DNA of 64,000 bases from Lachnospiraceae bacterium (GTDB lineage: Bacteria > Bacillota_A > Clostridia > Lachnospirales > Lachnospiraceae): assembly GCA_004556565.1 (NCBI GenBank), contig SFGN01000018.1, positions 1 to 64,000 on the forward strand. The letters run 5' to 3'. The notes beneath the pieces are model-generated. The model was not told the origin of the DNA. It was given only the letters and a program-made list of their open reading frames with translations, and ran no database searches. A program made the position numbers and the translations under genes. This document shows positions 35,740 through 44,256 of the stretch, piece after piece; position 1 is the first letter of the stretch, and each line of letters starts with the position of its first letter.

Positions 35740-36614
35740 TCCCGCCCTCCCTTCATCAGTTCATTCTGCAAAATTTTTACTGCTCTGATATCAGGTGTGC
35801 AGCTTAATTCAAAAACTTCAATTTCAGATGTTAACTGAATTGCAAGATCACATGCTTTATTCATATCGCCGGAATCCCATGTGCTTATGGTCAGTCCTGC
35901 AAACACTGCTTTAAATGCTTCTGACTGATTCAGACGGCGAAGCCGGCATGTATCAGACTTTTTAAGCATAACAATGACACGGACAGGACAACTGTCGTTG
36001 ACACATATTCTGGAAGAACCCGCATACGGAGAACCATAAGCACTCCAAATTCCTTTACTTTTACGCAGGATCGGGCGATCCCCGTTTAATAGTTCTGCCC
36101 CGATATGCCGACACCATAATTCTGCCTGCGTTGACTTCCCGATTCCGGAAGGTCCGGAGAACAAAATCGCACCATACAATGTTCGGATTAAAGCAGCGTG
36201 AAGAATCAGACACCCCGCATTTAGTAATATAGACTCCCATCCCATATGGGCAAAATAACCTTCACTGACCCTGAAGAACTTTTCATATCCTTTCAGATAA
36301 CTGATTTTAATCTGTTGTTGTTCTTTATCAAAACAACTCACTGCATAAGGATTGTCTTCTCTCTTTTCCTCATTATAAATTCGTATATACTTCCCGTCAG
36401 AAGTCTTCAGCACCTTCAGATATCTTTCTTCATATACCACAGGGCTTCTCTGATACGACAGTTCCTCCACCGTAAATAACTGTACATCATATGTACAATC
36501 GCCCTTATCGTCCTGAAACGTTATAAAATCTTTTGTCGTCCTGAATTTTTCTGAAACTTCAAGCCGGATATTTACATTGGCGAGACAATATACAACCTTA
36601 TTCTTTTGTTCCAT
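35721..36614 (-). CDS. HPr-kinase-like protein of the peptide cassette
   Basis: A 297-residue protein whose second half resembles the HPr serine kinase / PEP carboxykinase fold: HAALIRT, a Walker A motif GPSGIGKSTQAELW near residue 155, LLNGDRPIL, and a GSPYAGSS loop. The first half is a cassette-specific domain shared with the broken left copy. HPr-kinase-like enzymes phosphorylate some lasso peptides (paeninodin-type clusters), so this may phosphorylate the cassette peptide; that is inference. Its ATG shares one base with the peptide stop (TGATG), so the two are translationally coupled. The genome's true HprK would be elsewhere; no HPr gene is nearby. Confidence 0.85.
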   Translation of the reverse strand: MEQKNKVVYCLANVNIRLEVSEKFRTTKDFITFQDDKGDCTYDVQLFTVEELSYQRSPVVYEERYLKVLKTSDGKYIRIYNEEKREDNPYAVSCFDKEQQQIKISYLKGYEKFFRVSEGYFAHMGWESILLNAGCLILHAALIRTLYGAILFSGPSGIGKSTQAELWCRHIGAELLNGDRPILRKSKGIWSAYGSPYAGSSRICVNDSCPVRVIVMLKKSDTCRLRRLNQSEAFKAVFAGLTISTWDSGDMNKACDLAIQLTSEIEVFELSCTPDIRAVKILQNELMKGGREWTLKI

Positions 36615-36871
36615 CAGGAGTTTGCCGTCAGCGTAACACCGCTGGTTTCATCATTGCCTGTCCAGTTGCAATATATTTCATCAATATCACAGTTATCATT
36701 ACTTCCCTGCCAGGCAACTATCGTATCAGATTCATCCGTTATTCCGGATCCACTGGCAATACAACTATTCGGATCCGTCTGATTCATAACCCATTCGCAT
36801 TTTGCAATATGCCGGGACAATTCAAAGTTTTCAAAGAATAATTCCGGTTTTACATAAGCTCTCACATTCAT
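36614..36871 (-). CDS. Candidate RiPP precursor peptide
   Basis: An 85-residue peptide, not a family I can name. The start at 36871 is preferred because GAGGAG lies nine bases upstream; an ATG six bases earlier is possible. The N-terminal part reads like a leader, with AYVKPELFFENFEL carrying YxxPxL at Tyr6-Pro9-Leu11. The C-terminal part is rich in Ser, Thr, Asn, Asp and Gly and holds Cys25, Cys37, Cys61 and Cys68 plus Trp27, Trp54 and Trp70. Two similar elements, AWQGSND and NWTGNDE, precede and follow the Cys61/Cys68 pair. Context is anchor protein upstream, kinase-like and radical SAM genes downstream in one coupled operon. No equivalent survives in the left cassette. Confidence 0.8.
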   Translation of the reverse strand: MNVRAYVKPELFFENFELSRHIAKCEWVMNQTDPNSCIASGSGITDESDTIVAWQGSNDNCDIDEIYCNWTGNDETSGVTLTANS

Positions 36872-36954
36872 TTCCATTTTCTCCTCTCTACTCTGCTTGA
36901 TAATACCCCAACTTGTCAGCAACTAAATCATCTTTAATTAATATGCGACATCCA

Positions 36955-37677
36955 TCAGTTATCTCCTTCAATACGGACAACCGCAGCTTTCCCCAGATAG
37001 CATTCCTCCGCCTGGAAAGTAATACTTTCTCCTGATTCGATGTTTTCCGCTGTATGCTGATATGTCTTTCCTCCAAAATACTCTCCGTCAAAAAGAGTAT
37101 GGTAACAGACAATCAGTTTTGTCAGCTTTTCGCCCGTGATATTTGTTAAAGTAACCTCAGTTTCATCTACAGACACTGAAACAGCATCCTCCATCATTGA
37201 TATATCTTTCGTAAACTCTGCCTTACATTCGATAGATTTGCATCCGGTTATCATATTATAACTGGAATTGTCGACCGAAAATGCCAGCATGTCTGCCCCT
37301 GACGGCACATCAAATGCTTTAAAAACATATTCAGTCCCATCCAGCAGTATAACTGTAAACTCTGCAAATTCCATATACTCTTCCGAACAGTTCGTAAATG
37401 AAATACATGCTATATCCTCACCCTCTTCATCGTTACAGTCCGGATTAAACAGTGTATATGGAAATAAAGAATTAACTTCTATTTTTCTTTCAATTAAATA
37501 ATAAGGAAATTCAATTTTCTGCTCTTCTGCGGAACTTTCTTCAACATTTTCTTGTTTTTCTGTATTATTTTTCCCGTATCCGGAGAAGAGCCAGATGCCT
37601 GCCGCCGACACCACCAGTATCGCGGCTATAAGTATAACTATAATTAACAGACTTATTCTCTTACCATTTTTTTCCAA
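36955..37677 (-). CDS. Membrane-anchored protein of the peptide cassette
   Basis: About 240 residues from a TTG at 37677, chosen because GGAGG lies eight bases upstream; the frame is open to 37725. One N-terminal membrane segment (ISLLIIVILIAAILVVSA) is followed by a Glu-rich linker and an extracytoplasmic domain that shares FPY, NPDC, EGxDIA, DGT and AFxxxNxS patterns with the left copy. The C-terminal part (TNITGEKLTKLIVCYHTLFDG onward) exists only here. I do not recognise the domain. As first gene of the cassette it could be an immunity, docking or display partner; these are guesses. A promoter lies at 37847-37876. Confidence 0.8.
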   Translation of the reverse strand: MEKNGKRISLLIIVILIAAILVVSAAGIWLFSGYGKNNTEKQENVEESSAEEQKIEFPYYLIERKIEVNSLFPYTLFNPDCNDEEGEDIACISFTNCSEEYMEFAEFTVILLDGTEYVFKAFDVPSGADMLAFSVDNSSYNMITGCKSIECKAEFTKDISMMEDAVSVSVDETEVTLTNITGEKLTKLIVCYHTLFDGEYFGGKTYQHTAENIESGESITFQAEECYLGKAAVVRIEGDN

Positions 37678-37846
37678 TATCTGTTCCTCCATGTATTGCA
37701 GGCAAATCTGCCCACTATTAAACACAACAAAAAATAGCTATATCTTTCCTGTCCGTTTTAAGTCAAAAAAGATACAGTCACAACGGTTGCACAGTGTAAT
37801 GCTCTGGATTGACAAAAAGTTCAGCCACAACGGCTTGCTCTATATC

Positions 37847-37876
37847 AATGTACTCCGTCATCCCCATCATTGTCAA
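37847..37876 (-). promoter_or_regulatory. Sigma-A promoter for the right peptide cassette
   Basis: Minus-strand TTGACA, 18 bases, TACATT. The predicted start lies about 160 bases before the TTG start of the anchored protein gene. Confidence 0.65.
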
Positions 37877-38000
37877 CTTCTTCTTCACAATTTTATATAT
37901 ACATAGTTATTTTACACCACGCTAACAAACCATTCAAGATATTTTCAATTAATCACAAGTCATAGTAGGAATTCCACTTCTTCTCTTTTAACAATAAGTC

Positions 38001-38043
38001 ACTCAAAAAAGGTACACCGGACCTTTTTTCATATGCTTAGCAA
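38001..38043. repeat. Dispersed hairpin repeat, copy 2
   Basis: A 43-base element matching 2214-2256 at 39 positions. The stem has AAAAAGGTAC against GGACCTTTTT, where A/T replaces the T/A pair of copy 1. It ends with the shared TCATATGC element. It lies beyond the ilvC hairpin, as copy 1 lies beyond the pnp terminator. Confidence 0.7.
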
Positions 38044-38045
38044 TA

Positions 38046-38096
38046 AAAATAAGTGTGTAAATAAGAAAAACCTTCCAAATTTACACACTTATTTTT
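38046..38096 (-). terminator. Terminator hairpin downstream of ilvC
   Basis: AAAATAAGTGTGTAAAT pairs with ATTTACACACTTATTTT. It is AT-rich and followed by T on either strand, so it may end transcription in both directions. Confidence 0.7.
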
Positions 38097-38178
38097 CATA
38101 TATTCTAAATCAAATGCTGATTCTGAAATTCAGATTCTGTGGCATTCTCACTGACCAATTCCGCCCCGGATCATGACA

Positions 38179-39198
38179 TTAGTTATTGATCAGCTTATCC
38201 TCGTCGCTCCAGCTGTACAGCTTTCTTATCTCTTCGCCGATTTTTTCTGACGGATGCTCGGAAGCAAGCTTTCTCATTGCTTTGAAATGAGCCTGTCCGC
38301 CTGCACCAGACATATCGAGCAGGAAATCTTTTGCGAAAGAACCATCCTGAATGTCTGCGAGAATCTTCTTCATAGTCTTCTTCGTCTCTTCTGTGATGAT
38401 CTTCGGACCTGTAATGTAATCGCCGTACTCTGCTGTGTTGGAGATAGAATATCTCATTCCCGCAAAACCCGACTGATAAATCAAATCTACAATAAGCTTC
38501 ATTTCATGAATACACTCAAAGTAAGCATTTCTCGGGTCATATCCTGCTTCTACCAGAGTCTCAAAACCTGCCTGCATCAGGGCACATACACCGCCGCAAA
38601 GAACTGCCTGCTCTCCGAACAGGTCTGTCTCTGTCTCTGTACGGAAGGTCGTCTCAAGCACGCCTGCTCTTGCTCCGCCGATTCCCAGTGCATAAGCAAG
38701 TGCTTTGTCAAGCGCTTTTCCCGTAGCATCCTGTTCCACAGCTACCAGACATGGAACACCTTTGCCTGCCTGATATTCGCTTCTTACAGTATGTCCCGGT
38801 CCTTTCGGAGCGATCATTGTAACATCCACATATTTCGGCGGCACAATCTGTCCGAAATGAATATTAAAGCCATGTGCAAACATCAGCATGTTTCCTTCTT
38901 CCAGGTTCGGCTCGATATCTTTCTTGTACAGAGCTGCCTGTTTCTCATCGTTGATAAGAATCATAATGATGTCAGCCTTTTTAGCTGCTTCTGCCGCTGT
39001 AAACACTTCAAATCCCTGTGCTTCTGCTTTTGCCCAGGATTTACTTCCTTCATAAAGACCGATGATTACGTTGCATCCTGATTCTTTCAGGTTCAGGGCA
39101 TGTGCGTGTCCCTGGCTGCCGTAACCGATAATTGCGATTGTCTGTCCCTCCAGCATGGAAAGGTTACAATCTTCCTGATAATAAATTTTTGCTGCCAT
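38179..39198 (-). CDS. ilvC: Ketol-acid reductoisomerase
   Basis: Second step of valine, leucine and isoleucine synthesis, using NADPH and magnesium. The 339-residue short form (class I) shows the Rossmann motif GYGSQGHAHALNL near residue 26, the MMILINDEKQ region, APKGPGHTVRSEY and the metal-binding ETFRTETETDLFGEQ, followed by the C-terminal EMKLIVDLIYQSG. It is 110 bases downstream of ilvN, the usual pairing. Confidence 0.97.
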   Translation of the reverse strand: MAAKIYYQEDCNLSMLEGQTIAIIGYGSQGHAHALNLKESGCNVIIGLYEGSKSWAKAEAQGFEVFTAAEAAKKADIIMILINDEKQAALYKKDIEPNLEEGNMLMFAHGFNIHFGQIVPPKYVDVTMIAPKGPGHTVRSEYQAGKGVPCLVAVEQDATGKALDKALAYALGIGGARAGVLETTFRTETETDLFGEQAVLCGGVCALMQAGFETLVEAGYDPRNAYFECIHEMKLIVDLIYQSGFAGMRYSISNTAEYGDYITGPKIITEETKKTMKKILADIQDGSFAKDFLLDMSGAGGQAHFKAMRKLASEHPSEKIGEEIRKLYSWSDEDKLINN

Positions 39199-39308
39199 TT
39201 TGACATTCCTCCTGATTTTGGCGCCGGATAACCAGCCGGCAAATTCTTTTTTTCTATAGTTAAAGGGAGACGTTAATAATTCCCTTTAGCTGACATATGT
39301 ATGTTCTT

Positions 39309-39806
39309 TTACAGATAAGTTACGTTTTTGCTGCCTCTTTCCAGAGCCGTGATGCCGGTTCTTGCAAGTTCCAGGATCTCATATCCGTCCAGAAGCTTAA
39401 GGAATGCGTCCAGCTTGGACTGATTACCCGTCAGCTCTACCATAAGAGATTCTTTTTCTACATCAACGATCTTTGCACGGAAAATATCGGCAACTGAAAT
39501 CACTTCTGATCTCGTTCTGGCATCTGCCCTAACTTTTACCATGATAAGTTCACGGTAAACAGAGTCTTCATCTTTCAAAAGCTTGATTTCCCTGACATCT
39601 ACCAGTTTACGAACCTGTTTCTCAATCTGGGATAAAATCAATTCATCTCCTGATGATACGATCGTGATTCTGGTAAACCTCGGGTCTGCCGTCATACCTG
39701 CCGTAATACTGTCTATACTGTAGCCCCGACGGCTGAACAGCATCGCAATCCGACTTAATACTCCCGGATTATTATCTACCAATAATGAATAAACCTGTCT
39801 TCTCAT
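39309..39806 (-). CDS. ilvN: Acetolactate synthase small (regulatory) subunit
   Basis: Regulatory subunit that confers valine feedback inhibition on acetolactate synthase. The start at 39806 follows AGGAGCAGGT and gives 165 residues beginning MRRQVYSLLVDNNPGVLSRI, an ACT domain with RRGYSIDSITAG. The C-terminal domain (RTGITALERG) is typical. The catalytic large subunit gene is not adjacent in this window. A consensus promoter lies about 130 bases upstream, and ilvC follows. Confidence 0.95.
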   Translation of the reverse strand: MRRQVYSLLVDNNPGVLSRIAMLFSRRGYSIDSITAGMTADPRFTRITIVSSGDELILSQIEKQVRKLVDVREIKLLKDEDSVYRELIMVKVRADARTRSEVISVADIFRAKIVDVEKESLMVELTGNQSKLDAFLKLLDGYEILELARTGITALERGSKNVTYL

Positions 39807-39937
39807 ACCTGCTCCTATTATATATGCTATTATCTGTATCTCTGTATTCTTAGTCAAATATCTTAAATATAATCCGGCATTCTGCTGATCTCAATGAAAA
39901 GCTTCATCAACAAAAACAGAGTGCGTTCTGTTTTTCA

Positions 39938-39966
39938 ATAATAACAAGTTTCCCCTAACTTGTCAA
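39938..39966 (-). promoter_or_regulatory. Sigma-A promoter for ilvN-ilvC
   Basis: Minus-strand TTGACA, 17 bases, TATTAT, with a leader of about 125 bases before ilvN. I saw no T-box or attenuator structure in the leader. Confidence 0.85.
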
Positions 39967-40003
39967 CACTCAAATATGAATATTTTGAATCTTTTATACG
40001 AAA

Positions 40004-40050
40004 CATGACGTTCACCACACCGGCCTGAGCTTTCTGTGATGAACGCCATG
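40004..40050 (-). terminator. Hairpin after galE
   Basis: CATGACGTTCACCACA pairs with TGTGATGAACGCCATG with two mismatches. A short T run follows on the minus strand. It lies about 85 bases after the galE stop. Confidence 0.65.
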
Positions 40051-40133
40051 TATTTTAATATGTAACAGAAACGGAATTCGCATATTCGGTTGTCGCATTG
40101 AATTCTGCTCCTGTATGCAAAATATCCCCGCGA

Positions 40134-41150
40134 TCAGCTTCTGTATCCGTCCGGATTGTTGGACTGCCATCTCCAGGAGTCTTCACACATCTCATCGATG
40201 CCACGCTCTGCAACCCAGCCAAGTTCTTCCTTAGCTTTTGTCGCATCACAATAGCATGTTGCAATATCGCCGGGTCTGCGGTCTTTGATTTCATAAGGAA
40301 TCTCTTTTCCGCATGCTTTGCTGTAAGCCTTAACTACGTCAAGAACGCTGTATCCTGTACCTGTTCCAAGGTTATAAATATTAACACCTTTTGCAACTTT
40401 CATTCTTTCGATCGCTTTTACATGACCGATTGCCAGGTCAACAACATGGATATAATCTCTTACGCCTGTACCGTCATGGGTATCATAGTCATCTCCGAAT
40501 ACACCAAGGCATTTTAATTTGCCGACTGCAACCTGTGCGATATAAGGAACCAGATTGTTCGGGATTCCCTTCGGGTCTTCGCCGATCTTTCCTGACTTGT
40601 GTGCTCCGATCGGGTTGAAGTAACGAAGCAGCATGATGTTCCATTCCGGATCTCCTACATAAAGATCTGTCAGGATCTGCTCCAGCATGCCTTTTGTCTG
40701 TCCGTAAGGATTTGTAATCTGTCCCTTCGGGCATTTTTCTGTAATCGGAATTTCTGCCGGATCACCGTATACGGTCGCGGAAGAACTAAAAATCATGTTC
40801 TTGCATCCGTGTTTTCTCATAACATCCGCAAGAATCAATGTTCCTGTGATATTGTTATGGTAGTATTCCCACGGTTTTGCCACAGATTCGCCGACTGCCT
40901 TCAGCCCTGCAAAGTTGATGACTGCTTCAATATCTTCTTTCTCAAAAATCTCATTCAGAGCTTCTCTGTCAAGAATGTCTGCTTTATAAAACTTTAATGT
41001 CTTTCCGGTAATCTCCTGTACTCTTTCCAGCGCCACTTCACTGGAATTGTAAAGATTGTCTACAACAACTACTTCATAATCTCTGTCAAGAAGTTCCACA
41101 CATGTATGACTTCCGATATATCCTGCTCCGCCTGCTACTAAAATTGCCAT
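40134..41150 (-). CDS. galE: UDP-glucose 4-epimerase
   Basis: Interconverts UDP-glucose and UDP-galactose. The 338-residue short-chain dehydrogenase-type protein has the NAD motif GGAGYIGSH at residues 6-14, the catalytic Ser/Tyr pair (SSSATVYG, then YGQTKGMLEQ near 149) and DYIHVVDLAIGH. The start follows AGGAAG. It lies 92 bases downstream of a sugar-phosphate nucleotidyltransferase gene, which suggests joint use in UDP-sugar or galactose metabolism. Confidence 0.97.
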   Translation of the reverse strand: MAILVAGGAGYIGSHTCVELLDRDYEVVVVDNLYNSSEVALERVQEITGKTLKFYKADILDREALNEIFEKEDIEAVINFAGLKAVGESVAKPWEYYHNNITGTLILADVMRKHGCKNMIFSSSATVYGDPAEIPITEKCPKGQITNPYGQTKGMLEQILTDLYVGDPEWNIMLLRYFNPIGAHKSGKIGEDPKGIPNNLVPYIAQVAVGKLKCLGVFGDDYDTHDGTGVRDYIHVVDLAIGHVKAIERMKVAKGVNIYNLGTGTGYSVLDVVKAYSKACGKEIPYEIKDRRPGDIATCYCDATKAKEELGWVAERGIDEMCEDSWRWQSNNPDGYRS

Positions 41151-41242
41151 AATTTTTCTTCCTTTCTACAGTTCTTACTGTCTTTCATTCTGTCACCGGG
41201 GACATATGCATATGTACGGTTCGCTGCCCCTTCCGACTTGTT

Positions 41243-42163
41243 TTATTTCCAAAGGTGCTGAGGGTATACGCCTGCATCCTTCAGGGCCTGAAGTGCATCA
41301 ACAACTGCCTGTTTGTCTTCTTTATATGTAATTCCATACCAGCGGTCTGCTGATTTAAGGACCTTAACTGTTGCCTTATTTTCTGCGATAAGCTCTCCGA
41401 CTACGGACGGAAGGAAGAATTCGCACTTCAGCGGGTTCTCTTTCAAACCTTTCTCGAGAAATGCCGGGAATCTTGCTCCCAGTTCCTTCAGCATACTTGC
41501 GGAAAATCCGAACATATTCATGGAAGCGATGCTGTCCGGTGAAATCGGTTCATAAGTCTCGCCGCCATCCTCGGAAAATGCAGCCCCGTCTTCTGTCTTG
41601 ATAATATGCGTGCGCTCTGTAATGCCTGTCAGATACTGATTTTCGTCTGTCACACAGATACCTCTGGATACATATCCGTTATCTGTCAGAGTATTAGACA
41701 GGATATAACCTACCATTGCATAACGGTAGAGTTCATCATCTTCGTTATTTGCCAGGTAGTTGTAGATTTCTCTAAATGCATCTACTCCATAATAATCATC
41801 AGCATTGACTACTGCAAACGGTCCGTCCACGATACCTGCACAGCTTAAAATAGCATGACCTGTACCAAATGGTTTTACACGTCCTTCCGGTACGGAAAAT
41901 CCTTCCGGCAGCTTGTCCAGTTCCTGATATGCATATTCAACATCAATATATTGACTGACACGTTTTCCTACTACTTCTTTAAATTCTTCTTCAATTTCTT
42001 TCTTGATAATAAATACTACTTTCTCAAACCCTGCTCTTTTTGCATCATAAATGGAAAAGTCCATAATAATGTGCCCATCGGCATCTACCGGATCAATCTG
42101 TTTAAGTCCACCATAACGACTTCCCATTCCCGCGGCCATAATGACCAGTACTGGTTTTTTCAT
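41243..42163 (-). CDS. Sugar-phosphate nucleotidyltransferase family protein
   Basis: A 306-residue protein with the nucleotidyltransferase signature AAGMGSRYGGLKQIDP near residue 10 and the acidic VVNADDYYG near residue 120, where metal-nucleotide binding would occur. Its other regions differ from classical GalU, so I do not assign that symbol. With galE immediately downstream it probably makes or uses a UDP-hexose, but the substrate is not certain. It has a consensus promoter and precedes galE by 92 bases. Confidence 0.85.
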   Translation of the reverse strand: MKKPVLVIMAAGMGSRYGGLKQIDPVDADGHIIMDFSIYDAKRAGFEKVVFIIKKEIEEEFKEVVGKRVSQYIDVEYAYQELDKLPEGFSVPEGRVKPFGTGHAILSCAGIVDGPFAVVNADDYYGVDAFREIYNYLANNEDDELYRYAMVGYILSNTLTDNGYVSRGICVTDENQYLTGITERTHIIKTEDGAAFSEDGGETYEPISPDSIASMNMFGFSASMLKELGARFPAFLEKGLKENPLKCEFFLPSVVGELIAENKATVKVLKSADRWYGITYKEDKQAVVDALQALKDAGVYPQHLWK

Positions 42164-42217
42164 TGTTTCATCCTCCTTTTTTCCCTTGGAAGCACATTTG
42201 CCCCACTCTTAATTTCT

Positions 42218-42246
42218 ATTATACTTCTATCTTTGCCTACGGTCAA
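42218..42246 (-). promoter_or_regulatory. Sigma-A promoter for the nucleotidyltransferase-galE unit
   Basis: Minus-strand TTGACC, 17 bases, TATAAT, about 55 bases before the start codon. Confidence 0.8.
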
Positions 42247-42301
42247 TGAATGAAAATCAGTTTGTGAATTTTTTTTACGGAAGCCATTACAGTTCACACT
42301 G

Positions 42302-44131
42302 TCAGAGCAGTCCTATCTTCTCCGCCAGTTCATTCAGATATACCCACCGCTCCGTTTTTTCTTCAAGCCGGACCTGTGCCTGTTCTTTTTCTTCCATCAG
42401 CTCCGACAGCTTTTTTGCATTTGTAGCATTTGCTGCTATTTCCTTGTCCAAACGGTCAATATTCTGTTCCAACACAGCAATCTCGTCATCAATTGACTCA
42501 AATTCTTTTTGCTCTTTATATGTGAATTTCAATTTTACCGGACGGTTCTGCTTTCGGTCATTACTGTACGCTTTTTTCTTGCTTTGCCCCGTTCTCCCCA
42601 TGCCTGAACCGGACGTTTTCTCTGATTCCAGATATGTCTTATCTTCACGGAAACGTTTCTTTGCTTCCAGATAGTCCGTATAGCCGCCTTCATACTGGAC
42701 AATTATCCCGTTTTCTTCAAAAGCAAAAATCCGGTCCACTACATTATCGAGGAAATACCGGTCATGGGAAACGGTAATCACAATACCGGAAAATGAATTA
42801 AGATAGTCTTCCAGAATCGTAAGTGTCGGGATATCCAGATTATTGCCCGGCTCGTCAAACAAAAGTACATTCGCCCCCTGTGCCAGGACATTCAACAGAT
42901 ACAGGCGGCGTTTTTCCCCGCCGGAAAGCTTTCCTATCGGAGAATACTGCATATTCCCGTCAAACAGAAATCTCTCAAGAAGCTGTGACGCTGTGATCCT
43001 GCCGTCTTTTGTCGGCACATACTCCGCGATATCTCTTATATAATCAATCACTCGCTGATTCGGGTTCATCTCTTTTTCTTCCTGGGCAAAATAGCCGATT
43101 TTGATGGTGTCTCCAATCTCCACGTACCCCTCATCCGGCTGAACCACACCTGCGATTATTTTCATCAATGTTGATTTTCCGCAGCCGTTTGGTCCGATAA
43201 TGCCAAGCCTCTGGTTTCTCAGGACTATATAGTCGAAATCATTAATAATTTCCCTTTCACCGTATGATTTGCTGACATGATGAAGCTCAATAGTCTTTTT
43301 CCCCATACGGGTCTCCACAGAACTGATTTCCACATTTTGATCTGTCAAAGGCGCAGTACCGTTTTTCAGTGTCTCCAGCCGCTCAAGCCTTGCTTTTTGC
43401 TTCGTTGTTCTTGCACGGCAGCCTCTTTTCGCCCACTCAAGTTCCATTCGCAGGACACTCCGGCGCTTCCGTTCCGTGGCCAGCTCCATTTCCTCTCTTT
43501 GTGCTTTCAGTTCCAGAAATCCCGAATAGTTTGCCTCATATCCGTAAATCTTCCCGTGACTGATTTCCAGTATTTTGTTCGTCACTTTATCCAGAAAATA
43601 GCGGTCATGCGTAACAAGAATCAGCACTCCCCTGAACCGTCCAAGATAATCTTCCAGCCAGGTCACCATTTCTTCGTCCAGATGGTTCGTCGGCTCGTCC
43701 ATCATCAGCACGTCAAAAGAGGAAAGCAGTGTCTTCACCAGTGCTGCACGTTTCCGCTGTCCGCCGGAAAGAACAGACATTTTCTGAGAATAATCTGTAA
43801 TGCCCATTTTATTTAACATAGATTTTGCCTCACTCTCAAGGCTCCAGTCCGCCTCCGTCATATCTCCCAGTACATAGGAAAGAATATCGTCATCCTCCTG
43901 ATGCTCCGGATTCTGCGGCAGATACGCGATTTTCAGGCTGTTCATCATGGTAATCTTCCCTTCGTCCGGCGTCTCCAGACCCGCGATTGTTTTAAGAAGC
44001 GTTGACTTCCCTGCGCCGTTCATACCTACGATTCCGATTTTGTCTCCGTCCTGGATACCATAGCATATATCATCAAAAATCACTTTATTCCCAAACGTTT
44101 TGGAAATATGCTCTATATTTAAAACATTCAT
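42302..44131 (-). CDS. ABC-F family ATPase (Uup/YfmR-like)
   Basis: A soluble tandem ABC protein with no membrane segments, acting on ribosomes. Two nucleotide-binding domains are present: Walker A GMNGAGKST near residue 37 and GPNGCGKST near 315; signatures LSGGQRKRAA and LSGGEKRRLY; Walker B MMDEPTNHLD and LLFDEPGNNLD (the second with Gly-Asn-Asn rather than Thr-Asn-His). The inter-domain linker is Arg/Lys-rich (ATERKRRSVLRMELEWAKRG). A C-terminal coiled coil (about 540-605) is typical of the Uup group. Length is 609. A long leader precedes it. A housekeeping translation role is more likely than antibiotic resistance, though this cannot be settled here. Confidence 0.92.
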   Translation of the reverse strand: MNVLNIEHISKTFGNKVIFDDICYGIQDGDKIGIVGMNGAGKSTLLKTIAGLETPDEGKITMMNSLKIAYLPQNPEHQEDDDILSYVLGDMTEADWSLESEAKSMLNKMGITDYSQKMSVLSGGQRKRAALVKTLLSSFDVLMMDEPTNHLDEEMVTWLEDYLGRFRGVLILVTHDRYFLDKVTNKILEISHGKIYGYEANYSGFLELKAQREEMELATERKRRSVLRMELEWAKRGCRARTTKQKARLERLETLKNGTAPLTDQNVEISSVETRMGKKTIELHHVSKSYGEREIINDFDYIVLRNQRLGIIGPNGCGKSTLMKIIAGVVQPDEGYVEIGDTIKIGYFAQEEKEMNPNQRVIDYIRDIAEYVPTKDGRITASQLLERFLFDGNMQYSPIGKLSGGEKRRLYLLNVLAQGANVLLFDEPGNNLDIPTLTILEDYLNSFSGIVITVSHDRYFLDNVVDRIFAFEENGIIVQYEGGYTDYLEAKKRFREDKTYLESEKTSGSGMGRTGQSKKKAYSNDRKQNRPVKLKFTYKEQKEFESIDDEIAVLEQNIDRLDKEIAANATNAKKLSELMEEKEQAQVRLEEKTERWVYLNELAEKIGLL

Positions 44132-44256
44132 TGCTGACTCCCTTCCATAAAAAACAACGTAATGTCTTATGCTGCAGTGCCGGCAGTCAAAGCGGGGGGT
44201 GTTACTGCGGTTTTCTCTTGTCCCCTGATCCCTGTCACTTTACTGCACTGCATTTC

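Larger units (their letters stand above)
37726..38178. other. Intergenic region between ilvC and the right peptide cassette
   Basis: No gene seen. It holds the cassette promoter (37847-37876), the second copy of the dispersed hairpin repeat (38001-38043) and the ilvC-side terminator hairpin (38046-38096). Confidence 0.7.

Noticed and set aside
35721..36614. Genuine HPr kinase/phosphorylase of carbon catabolite control
   Set aside because: The N-terminal domain does not look like HprK, the gene is coupled to a peptide gene and a radical SAM gene, and a second broken copy sits in the same context.
39807..39930. T-box or leader-peptide attenuator before ilvN
   Set aside because: I looked for a specifier hairpin, a T-box-like sequence or a run of Leu/Val/Ile codons and saw none.
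40055..40294. A 79-codon minus-strand frame downstream of galE
   Set aside because: It mostly overlaps the galE coding end in another frame and runs close to the terminator hairpin, with no ribosome binding site.
42302..44131. Membrane ABC transporter
   Set aside because: Two ATP-binding domains joined by a charged linker and no membrane segment indicate an ABC-F translation factor.
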